Positions 24,567-32,051 of a stretch of DNA of 32,051 nt are shown in pieces. Under the pieces are notes generated by a model. The model did not search any database, was not told the DNA's origin, and worked only from the letters and a program-made list of their open reading frames with translations. The position numbers and the translations under genes are program-made. Numbering within the stretch: the stretch's first letter is position 1; every line of letters starts with the position of its first letter. This DNA comes from Syntrophorhabdaceae bacterium (GTDB lineage: Bacteria > Desulfobacterota > Syntrophorhabdia > Syntrophorhabdales > Syntrophorhabdaceae), in contig JAOAHW010000151.1 of NCBI GenBank assembly GCA_026415015.1, positions 1 to 32,051 on the forward strand. Direction: 5' to 3'.

Positions 24567-26230
24567 CAGGTTTAATTAATGTAAATTGCGATTTTAATCA
24601 TCAGCTATCCATTAAAGAGTTTCCATATATAGTCCGCTGGAGGGATGACAGATGCAAGAGGTGTGGCCAGTGCCTATCAGTATGCCCTACAGGCGCTATT
24701 AAACCATCTGTAAAGTCGGTCAGGATTGTTGAGTCTCAAGGGCAGATACCCAAACCAATAGTAAAGACAAAGGTCATCCATGTGATAGAACAGGCAAAGG
24801 ACATGGAAAACTACTGCACAGGTTGTGCCATGTGCCAGCTTGTATGCCCCAACGATGCCATAGAACCTGAATTTAACCCCCAACATAAATTCTATACCTT
24901 TAAAAATAAAGGTGGCGAACCATACAAAAGGGGTGGAAGGAGAAATGACCCAAATCCTTCAACCCTTGACAGGATAAAATTCACCCGTATCTCCATGCTC
25001 ACTGACCCTGCCCTTGATGCAGGCAGGCATGAATTCAGGGTAAGGACATATCTCGGGAGGTTACTTCAGCCCGAGAACCTGCCATTAACAACAAAAAATG
25101 GGCTCATAACCATCGACAGGGAAAAAGAGGAATTTATCCCGCCAGTAAGGGAGATATTTCCTGTTATGATAGGCTCCATGTCTGTAGGTGCCCTGTCTCC
25201 TCCCATGTGGGAGGGCCTTGCCATGGGTGTTGCCTATCTTAATGAGGTAGATGGCATACCCATTGTTATGTGTACAGGAGAGGGTGGTGTACCTCCAAGG
25301 CTTTTACGCTCCAGGTATCTGAAATACTTTGTCCTCCAGATAGCATCTGGTTATTTTGGATGGGATGAGATAATCCATAGCCTTCCCCATATGGTTGTAG
25401 ACCCGGCAGCCATAGAGATCAAATATGGTCAAGGTGCAAAACCTGGTGATGGTGGCCTGCTCATGGCACAGAAGGTAATAAAACTCATAGCAAAGATACG
25501 AGGCGTGCCTGAGAGGGTAGACCTTGCATCGCCTCCAACACATCAGACCAAATACTCTATAGAAGAGGCAGTGGCAAAGATGATCCAGTCCATGTCCATG
25601 GCCTTTGGGTTCAGGGTCCCAGTGTATCCAAAGATATCTGGCACAAAGACAGCAACAGCAGTCCTCAATAACCTTGCCAGAAATCCATATGCAGCAGCCC
25701 TTGCCATAGATGGAGAGGATGGAGGAACAGGTGCGGCATATAATGTATCCCTTGATAAGATGGGCCATCCTATTGCATCCAATGTAAGAGACTGCTATCT
25801 CGAACTTGTAAGGCAGGGCAGACAGAATGAACTGCCCATTATTGCTGGAGGCGGTATAGGTAAAAAGGGAAACCTTGCCTCTAATACGGCAGCCCTAATC
25901 ATGCTCGGCGCATCAGCTGTTCAGGTGGGAAAATACATAATGCAGGCAACTGCAGAATGCCTCGGGGATGAATATAACAGGTGTAATCTATGCAATACTG
26001 GAAAGTGCCCTAGAGGCATTGCCACCCAAGATCCAAAACTATACAGGAGGCTCGATTCAGAAAAGGTGGCAGAGAGGCTTGTTGAGGTGATAAGGGCATG
26101 TGAGATGGAGTTGAAAAAGATATTTGCACCTATGGGGAGAAGCACAGAACTACCAATAGGTATGTCTGATGCATTAGGGATTGACGATAAAGATATGGCA
26201 GAGAGGTTACAGATAAACTATGTATGCTAA
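24563..26230 (+). CDS. Glutamate synthase, FMN-binding synthase subunit with ferredoxin domain
   Basis: A 555-residue catalytic subunit that joins ammonia to 2-oxoglutarate and reduces the product to glutamate. The N-terminus carries two 4Fe-4S motifs: C31, C34, C37, C41 (CKRCGQCLSVCP) and C85, C88, C91, C95 (CTGCAMCQLVCP). The FMN barrel follows (about 150-500) with IGSMSVGALSPPMWEG, ASPPTHQTKYSIE, PKISGTKTA, IDGEDGGTGAA and AGGGIGKKGNLASN. Cysteines C474, C477 and C482 (CNLCNTGKCPRG) mark the iron-sulfur site near the flavin. The ferredoxin domain marks this as the archaeal-type GltB. The gene overlaps both neighbours (4 bases before, 11 bases after). Confidence 0.93.
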   Translation: MTGLINVNCDFNHQLSIKEFPYIVRWRDDRCKRCGQCLSVCPTGAIKPSVKSVRIVESQGQIPKPIVKTKVIHVIEQAKDMENYCTGCAMCQLVCPNDAIEPEFNPQHKFYTFKNKGGEPYKRGGRRNDPNPSTLDRIKFTRISMLTDPALDAGRHEFRVRTYLGRLLQPENLPLTTKNGLITIDREKEEFIPPVREIFPVMIGSMSVGALSPPMWEGLAMGVAYLNEVDGIPIVMCTGEGGVPPRLLRSRYLKYFVLQIASGYFGWDEIIHSLPHMVVDPAAIEIKYGQGAKPGDGGLLMAQKVIKLIAKIRGVPERVDLASPPTHQTKYSIEEAVAKMIQSMSMAFGFRVPVYPKISGTKTATAVLNNLARNPYAAALAIDGEDGGTGAAYNVSLDKMGHPIASNVRDCYLELVRQGRQNELPIIAGGGIGKKGNLASNTAALIMLGASAVQVGKYIMQATAECLGDEYNRCNLCNTGKCPRGIATQDPKLYRRLDSEKVAERLVEVIRACEMELKKIFAPMGRSTELPIGMSDALGIDDKDMAERLQINYVC

Positions 26231-28607
26231 AAAATTAGAATTTTACTCAGAGACCCAGGGCATTATCGAGTGGATAGATAAAAAAGAGGCCATAATACGG
26301 GGTAATATAGGTGGCAGGCGTATATCCTCCCGTATACTTGAGGAGTATATCCAGCATGCAGTAGAAGATGGTGCAAGGGTACTAAATATCGAGCCGGATG
26401 GACAGCATGGCATAGGTGGGAGGATCTGGCCCAAAGGAGATCCAGTAAAGATAAATGTATATGGTCCTGTAGGTCAGAGATGCGGTGGTATGGGTATGTC
26501 GGGGACAGAGATCATTATTTTTGGTTCAGCCTCTGATGATGTAGGCTGGTTAAACTGCGGTGCAAAGATAACTGTCCTCGGTGATGTCACAAACGGTGCA
26601 TTCAATGCCGCTGCCCAGGGAATCCTCTATGTTCAGGGTAGTGGTGGTGCAAGGTGCGATACCCTTACAAAACACAACCCAAGATTTGACCCGCCTCAAT
26701 CCTGGTATTTCAGGGATGTAGGAGATAGCTTTGCCGAATTCAAGGCAGGAGGTATATCTGTTGTATGCGGTGTCAACCCGAGAAATCAGGACAATGTCCT
26801 CGGATATAGGCCCTGTGTAGGTATGGTGGGAGGGGTAATCTATTTCAGGGGGAAGATAAAGGGATTCAGTGAAAAGGATGTAAAGCTCCTCGATATATCA
26901 GAACAGGATTGGCAATGGCTTAAGACAAATATGGTTCCCTTTCTTACCGCCATAAATAGGTTATCATACTACGAAGAGCTGACAAGCTCACAGTACGATT
27001 GGAAAAAGCTTATCCCCTATACACCAGAGGAGAAGCGTTCAAGGCAGTGGTTTAGCATATCCCTGACAGATTTCAGAAGAGATAGCTGGGAGAAAGAGAT
27101 AGGTGAAGGAGGTCTCTTTGCAGAATATATAGACCACAGCAGGTGGGAGGTCATACCCTACATTGCAACAGGTGAATTGAGGAGGGTAAGGCCTGTATGG
27201 CTAAACGAGAGGTACCTGCCACCCTGTGCGTATGCCTGTCCGACCCATATACCCACCCATAAGAGGACAAGGCTTATAAGGGAGGGGAAACTAAGTGAGG
27301 CATTAGAGCTGATGCTCGAGTATTCGCCTCTTCCAGCAACAGTGTGTGGTGAGATATGCCCCAATCTCTGTATGGATGGGTGCACAAGGGCAAGACACGA
27401 CAGGCCTTTACATATAGACAGGCTTGGACAACTAAGCCTTGAGATGCCTGCACCAAAAAGGGCTGCTACAACAGGGAAGAATATTGCAGTTATAGGTGGT
27501 GGGCCTGCAGGTATGAGCGTTGCCTGGCAGCTTGCTTTAAAAGGCCATCATGTAGAAATATACGAGGCATCAGGGGGATTGGGTGGAAAGATTGAGCAGT
27601 GTATCCCCAGGGATAGGTTCTCCCACGAGGTCCTTAAAAAGGAGGTAGAACGTTTTAAACAGATAGGCGTGGATATCCATCTCCATACAAGGGTGACAAA
27701 GGAAATATTTGAGGAGATACATAAAGGCCATGATACAGTGGTGATTGCCTGTGGTGCCCATAAACCAAGGACAATAGAATTCCCTAACTCTCAATATACT
27801 GTAAGTGCCTATGATTTTTTAAGGGATATAAATGCTGGTAAAAAACCAGACCTAAAAGGAAAAAAGGTAGTAGTTATAGGTGCTGGAAATGTGGGTATGG
27901 ATGTGGCCTCAGAGGCATTCCTATCTGGGGCAGAATCAGTAACAGCAATAGACATCCAGAGACCTGCTGCCTTTGGCAAGGAACTGGATATTGCAAAGAA
28001 AAAGGGCACCCAGATTATCTGGCCGAAGACGGTAGAGCGATATGAACCAGAAGATAAAAGGATATACTTTACCGATGGCACATCCTTGGATACAGATTAT
28101 GTGGTGATGGCAATAGGTGATATGCCCCTTCTGGACTTTATACCTCACTACATACATTCTGAGAGGGGGTGGCTTACAGTCAATGAATTTTATCAGACCT
28201 CTGACCCCAAGGTATATGCCATAGGTGATGTAACAGGGCTTGGGCTTGTAACCCATGCAATAGGACAGGGTAGGGTTTTAGCCGAGCACATACATTCAAA
28301 ACTCACATCTGCCCCATATTCCTATGTTAAAAAGGATGTTATACCCTATGATAGGATAAAAAGGGAGTATTACGAGGCCTGTCTTGCTGGATACGATAGC
28401 CCTTTCTCAGAGGCTGACAGGTGTCTGTCCTGTGGTACATGCAGGGACTGTGGTATCTGTGAGGCCACCTGCCAGTGGGGTGCCATTGCAAGGCTCGAGC
28501 ATGCTGATGGCACATACGAATATGTGGTTGATGATACAAGGTGTATAGGTTGCGGATTTTGTGCAGGCGTATGTCCCTGTGGTGTGTGGGAGATGAGAGA
28601 AAATTAA
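26220..28607 (+). CDS. Glutamate synthase GXGXG domain fused to GltD-like oxidoreductase with C-terminal ferredoxin
   Basis: A 795-residue fusion. Residues 1 to about 270 are the GXGXG beta-helix domain of the glutamate synthase large chain (for example GRIWPKGDPVKINVYGPVGQ at 67-86, then GDVTNGAFNA). Residues about 330-700 are a GltD-like flavoprotein: Cys-rich entry CAYAC (336-340) and CGEICPNLCMDGC (376-388), the FAD motif VIGGGPAGMS (424-433), a second dinucleotide motif VIGAGNVGMD (552-561), and AIGDVTGLGLVTHA (667-680). The C-terminus adds ferredoxin-like Cys clusters: C735, C738, C741, C744, C747, C751 and C775, C778, C781, C785. Electrons could therefore come from NAD(P)H or from reduced ferredoxin. 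After the second Rossmann motif the chain reads AIDIQRP instead of the VYRR found in NADPH-type GltD, so cofactor preference may differ. Confidence 0.9.
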   Translation: MYAKKLEFYSETQGIIEWIDKKEAIIRGNIGGRRISSRILEEYIQHAVEDGARVLNIEPDGQHGIGGRIWPKGDPVKINVYGPVGQRCGGMGMSGTEIIIFGSASDDVGWLNCGAKITVLGDVTNGAFNAAAQGILYVQGSGGARCDTLTKHNPRFDPPQSWYFRDVGDSFAEFKAGGISVVCGVNPRNQDNVLGYRPCVGMVGGVIYFRGKIKGFSEKDVKLLDISEQDWQWLKTNMVPFLTAINRLSYYEELTSSQYDWKKLIPYTPEEKRSRQWFSISLTDFRRDSWEKEIGEGGLFAEYIDHSRWEVIPYIATGELRRVRPVWLNERYLPPCAYACPTHIPTHKRTRLIREGKLSEALELMLEYSPLPATVCGEICPNLCMDGCTRARHDRPLHIDRLGQLSLEMPAPKRAATTGKNIAVIGGGPAGMSVAWQLALKGHHVEIYEASGGLGGKIEQCIPRDRFSHEVLKKEVERFKQIGVDIHLHTRVTKEIFEEIHKGHDTVVIACGAHKPRTIEFPNSQYTVSAYDFLRDINAGKKPDLKGKKVVVIGAGNVGMDVASEAFLSGAESVTAIDIQRPAAFGKELDIAKKKGTQIIWPKTVERYEPEDKRIYFTDGTSLDTDYVVMAIGDMPLLDFIPHYIHSERGWLTVNEFYQTSDPKVYAIGDVTGLGLVTHAIGQGRVLAEHIHSKLTSAPYSYVKKDVIPYDRIKREYYEACLAGYDSPFSEADRCLSCGTCRDCGICEATCQWGAIARLEHADGTYEYVVDDTRCIGCGFCAGVCPCGVWEMREN

Positions 28608-28674
28608 TAGTGTTTGCAAATATGTGAGAAATCTGGTTTACTATATGGCTAAAAAATAGAACTGGAAGGATAGA

Positions 28675-29811
28675 ATGGTTGAACCTAAAAAGGCAATCCT
28701 TGCTTTAGCTGACGGGACTGTGTTTGAGGGTTATTCATTTGGTGCAGAGGGAGAGGTGTTAGGGGAGGTAGTATTCAATACATCCCTAACAGGCTATCAG
28801 GAGATACTCTCTGACCCATCCTATAAAGGCCAGATAGTAACCATGACTTACAGCCAAATAGGAAACTATGGTGTAAACATAGAAGATATAGAATCCCGCA
28901 GACCCTGGGTGGAGGGCTTCATTATAAAGGAGCCATGCCCATATCCCAGCAACTGGCGAGCATCAGAATCCCTTGATAATCATCTAAAAAAACACAATAT
29001 TGTGGGTATATTCGCCATTGATACCAGGGCACTGACAAAACATATAAGACAGATTGGTGCATTAAACGGCATCATCTCTACCAGTGACTTAGATCCATTG
29101 AGCCTATTAAAGAAGGCAAAGACACATCCATCTATGGCAGGTCTAAATCTCGTTGACCATGTAACCTGTAGCAGTCCATATGTATGGGATGAGGGTCTCT
29201 GGGAATTAGAGACAGGCTATAAAAGACCTGCCGGGGGAGTAAAATTCCATGTTGTGGTCTATGACTTTGGCGTAAAGTATAATATCTTAAGAAACCTTGT
29301 GAGTGCAGGATGCAAGGTAAGTGTTGTACCTGCCCATACGCCGGCATCTGAGGTTTTAGATATGGACCCTGATGGGATTGTCCTCTCCAATGGACCAGGT
29401 GACCCAGAACCAGTAAGATATGCCATTGAAAATATTAGACAATTAATAGAAAAAAAGCCCATATTCGGTATATGCCTTGGCCATCAACTAATAGGCCTTG
29501 CCCTGGGAGGTAAGACCTACAAGCTCAAGTTCGGTCACAGGGGTGCAAATCAACCTGTTATGGACTTAAGGACAAAGAAGGTGGAGATAACATCTCAAAA
29601 CCATGGATTTGCAGTGGATATGGATAGCCTTGCAGGTATTGCAGAGATTACCCACATAAACTTAAATGACAGGACAGTGGAGGGTCTTGCCCATAGAGAA
29701 CTCCCAGTATTCTCAGTGCAGTATCACCCTGAGGCATCCCCTGGGCCCCATGATGCAACCTATCTCTATGGACTATTCATAGAGATGATGGAAAGGCACA
29801 GAAAATCATAA
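28675..29811 (+). CDS. carA: Carbamoyl-phosphate synthase small (glutaminase) subunit
   Basis: Hydrolyses glutamine and passes ammonia through a tunnel to CarB for carbamoyl phosphate, the precursor of pyrimidines and arginine. The 378-residue length is standard. The N-terminal CarA domain (FNTSLTGYQEILSDPSY at 34-50) precedes the class I GATase with C267 (GICLGHQLIG), H351 and E353 (VQYHPEASPGPHD). The start follows GGAAGGA. It lies 67 bases after the glutamate synthase fusion gene with no obvious terminator, so it probably belongs to the same long transcript. No PyrR site or attenuator was seen in that gap. Confidence 0.97.
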   Translation: MVEPKKAILALADGTVFEGYSFGAEGEVLGEVVFNTSLTGYQEILSDPSYKGQIVTMTYSQIGNYGVNIEDIESRRPWVEGFIIKEPCPYPSNWRASESLDNHLKKHNIVGIFAIDTRALTKHIRQIGALNGIISTSDLDPLSLLKKAKTHPSMAGLNLVDHVTCSSPYVWDEGLWELETGYKRPAGGVKFHVVVYDFGVKYNILRNLVSAGCKVSVVPAHTPASEVLDMDPDGIVLSNGPGDPEPVRYAIENIRQLIEKKPIFGICLGHQLIGLALGGKTYKLKFGHRGANQPVMDLRTKKVEITSQNHGFAVDMDSLAGIAEITHINLNDRTVEGLAHRELPVFSVQYHPEASPGPHDATYLYGLFIEMMERHRKS

Positions 29812-29823
29812 AGAGGGTAACAG

Positions 29824-32051
29824 ATGCCAAAAAGAGATGACATAAAGAGCGTCCTCATCATAGGGTCAGGCCCAATTATCATAGGACAGGCATGTGAATT
29901 TGATTATTCTGGCGCCCAGGCCTGTAAGGCATTAAAAGAAGAGGGCTTTCGGGTAATACTCGTTAACTCAAACCCCGCAACAATCATGACAGACCCTGAG
30001 CTTGCTGATGTGACTTACATAGAGCCTATAACACCTTACATGGTTGAGAGGATTATAGAAAAGGAGAGGCCTGATGCAATCCTGCCCACCCTTGGTGGCC
30101 AGACAGCATTGAATGTCTCTTTGAGGGTTGCAGAAGATGGTTTTCTTGACAGATATGGTGTTGAGATGATAGGGGCAAATGTGGAGGCCATAAGAAAGGC
30201 AGAAGACAGGAGTCTCTTTAAAGCGGCAATGGAAAGGATTGGGCTTTCTGTGCCTCGGAGTGGATATGCAAAATCTGTATCTGAGGCCATGGAGATAGCT
30301 GAATGGATAGATTTTCCCCTTATCATCAGACCATCTTTTACCCTGGGAGGGACAGGGGGAAATATTGCATACAACAGGATAGAGTTTGAGAGATATGTCC
30401 AGTATGGCCTTGATGCAAGCCCTTATCATGAGGTCTTAATTGAAGAGTCTGTAATAGGCTGGAAGGAATTTGAGCTCGAGGTGATGAGGGATAAAAAGGA
30501 TAATGTAGTAATTATCTGTTCCATAGAGAACCTCGACCCCATGGGCGTCCATACAGGTGACTCCATCACAGTGGCACCTGTCCAGACACTTACAGACAAG
30601 GAATATCAGGTAATGAGGGATGGGGCAATAAAGGTCATAAGGGAGATAGGGGTTGACACTGGCGGGTCAAACATACAGTTTGCTGTAAACCCCAGAAACG
30701 GTCAAATGTATGTAATAGAGATGAACCCCAGGGTATCGAGGTCTTCAGCACTGGCCAGTAAGGCCACAGGTTTCCCTATAGCCAAGATAGCAGCTAAACT
30801 CGCTGTGGGGTATACCCTTGATGAGATACCCAATGATATTACAAAAAAGACACCTGCATCCTTTGAACCCACCATAGATTATGTGGTCGTTAAGATCCCC
30901 AGGTTTGCCTTTGAGAAGTTTCCTGAATCAGACCAGACACTGACAACGCAGATGAAGTCAGTGGGCGAGGTCATGGCAATAGGTAGGACATTCAAAGAGG
31001 CATTACAGAAGGCAATAAGGTCCCTTGAGATAGGCGAATATGGCCTTACTAAAAAATTAGGTGATGGAGAGGCCATAAAAAGAGATGCCATAATAGAAAA
31101 ATTGAGGATACCCAACTGGGAGAGACTCTGGTATATCAGGGCTGCATTGAGAGAAGGTTTGTCAATAGATGAGATATATGAATATACAAACATAGACCGT
31201 TGGTTTTTAAACAATATAAAAGAGCTTGTGGACTTTGAGGATATTTTAAAAGGCCATTCTGTTCTCCATGAGCCATCTGTCTTGAGGAGGGCAAAAGAGC
31301 TTGGCTTCTCTGATAGATACCTATCAGGTCTATTAAACTCAGATGAGGATGCCATAAGAGATAGAAGGATAAAGGCAGGTATCATACCTGTTTATAAAAC
31401 CGTTGATACATGTGCTGCTGAGTTTCCTGCCTATACACCCTATCTTTATTCAACCTATGAGAGACCCTTCTTCTCTATAGATGAAGGGGGCAACTCTATG
31501 AAGACTGTCCTCGAGTGCGAGTCAGAGCCAACAGAAAGAAAAAAGGTGATGATATTAGGTAGTGGCCCAAATAGAATAGGTCAGGGTATAGAGTTTGATT
31601 ACTGCTGCGTCCATGCTGCATTTGCATTAAAGGACGAGGGTTTTGAGACCATAATGGTGAACTGCAACCCTGAGACAGTATCCACAGATTATGATACATC
31701 AGATAGACTCTACTTTGAGCCCCTTACATACGAGGATGTCCTATCCATTGTGGAGAAGGAAAGGCCTTATGGTGTCATTGTCCAGTTTGGTGGACAGACC
31801 CCTCTAAAACTTGCAGTGCCCTTATCAAAGGCAGGGGTACATATACTCGGGACATCCCCTGATTCCATAGACAGGGCAGAGGACAGAAAGAGATTCGATG
31901 AGCTCCTTACAAAGCTTAATCTTAAAAGGCCTGCAAGTGGGACAGCAAGGACACCAGAAGAGGCCGTAAGTGTAGCAGAAGCCATAGGTTATCCTGTCAT
32001 GGTAAGACCCTCCTATGTATTAGGGGGAAGGGCTATGGAGATCGTCTATGA
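29824..32051 (+). CDS. carB: Carbamoyl-phosphate synthase large subunit (3' end outside window)
   Basis: The frame is open from ATG 29824 to the window edge, about 742 of the usual 1060-1080 residues. It begins MPKRDDIKSVLIIGSGPIII. The first ATP-grasp half makes carboxyphosphate, with RPSFTLGGTGGNIAYN and VIEMNPRVSRSSALASKATG visible. The oligomerisation region follows (about 400-550). The second half begins near residue 570 with a repeat of the first: MILGSGPNRIGQGIEFDYCC, and reaches RPSYVLGGRAMEIVY at the edge, so the carbamate kinase site and the allosteric domain are not seen. It starts 12 bases after carA, with GAGGGT as ribosome binding site, and is part of the same operon. No frameshift was found. 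Confidence 0.96.
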   Translation, partial: MPKRDDIKSVLIIGSGPIIIGQACEFDYSGAQACKALKEEGFRVILVNSNPATIMTDPELADVTYIEPITPYMVERIIEKERPDAILPTLGGQTALNVSLRVAEDGFLDRYGVEMIGANVEAIRKAEDRSLFKAAMERIGLSVPRSGYAKSVSEAMEIAEWIDFPLIIRPSFTLGGTGGNIAYNRIEFERYVQYGLDASPYHEVLIEESVIGWKEFELEVMRDKKDNVVIICSIENLDPMGVHTGDSITVAPVQTLTDKEYQVMRDGAIKVIREIGVDTGGSNIQFAVNPRNGQMYVIEMNPRVSRSSALASKATGFPIAKIAAKLAVGYTLDEIPNDITKKTPASFEPTIDYVVVKIPRFAFEKFPESDQTLTTQMKSVGEVMAIGRTFKEALQKAIRSLEIGEYGLTKKLGDGEAIKRDAIIEKLRIPNWERLWYIRAALREGLSIDEIYEYTNIDRWFLNNIKELVDFEDILKGHSVLHEPSVLRRAKELGFSDRYLSGLLNSDEDAIRDRRIKAGIIPVYKTVDTCAAEFPAYTPYLYSTYERPFFSIDEGGNSMKTVLECESEPTERKKVMILGSGPNRIGQGIEFDYCCVHAAFALKDEGFETIMVNCNPETVSTDYDTSDRLYFEPLTYEDVLSIVEKERPYGVIVQFGGQTPLKLAVPLSKAGVHILGTSPDSIDRAEDRKRFDELLTKLNLKRPASGTARTPEEAVSVAEAIGYPVMVRPSYVLGGRAMEIVY

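Overview
The window looks like chromosome from a moderately AT-rich Gram-negative bacterium, probably an anaerobe of the Desulfobacterota/Nitrospirota kind. The lineage is an inference and is held weakly. It rests on a sigma-54/NifA-type control system, an outer-membrane porin of the TorF type, a split ferredoxin-rich glutamate synthase of archaeal type, and heavy use of ATA (Ile) and AGG/AGA (Arg) codons. No rRNA, tRNA, CRISPR array or phage genes were seen.

Left end (1-837): a decayed IS256-family (Mutator) transposase with several frameshifts. Next to it, read leftward, is a tight operon (8813 to 1084): an aromatic/hydroxy amino acid permease, a LuxE-type acyl-protein synthetase, a LuxC-type acyl-CoA/acyl-enzyme reductase fused to a PaaK-like adenylation domain, a second stand-alone PaaK-like protein, and an RsbW-like ATPase domain fused to a GNAT acetyltransferase. 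No luciferase (luxAB) is present. This is the best candidate for an undescribed pathway: a carboxylic-acid activation and reduction module with its own regulator-like fusion protein and a transporter.

Middle (9330-16355): an orphan secreted protein with codon use unlike its neighbours, then glmS, purF (convergent with glmS), and a divergent hisHF. HisHF is a single-chain imidazole glycerol phosphate synthase like eukaryotic HIS7. A doubtful small ORF follows.

Right half (16280-32051): nitrogen assimilation. A sigma-54 promoter precedes a class I glutamine amidotransferase gene and glnA. A HigBA toxin-antitoxin pair and a convergent NifA-type sigma-54 activator follow. A second probable sigma-54 promoter precedes the porin gene and a third precedes amtB. 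From amtB onward the genes run in one direction with short gaps or overlaps: amtB, glnK, three glutamate synthase genes, carA and carB (cut by the window end).

Taken together, about 21 kb (10.7-32 kb) collects almost every kind of glutamine-using enzyme (GlmS, PurF, HisHF, a GATase of unknown substrate, glutamate synthase, CarAB) around the genes that take up ammonium, make glutamine and sense nitrogen. The local NifA-like protein is the obvious candidate activator for the sigma-54 promoters.
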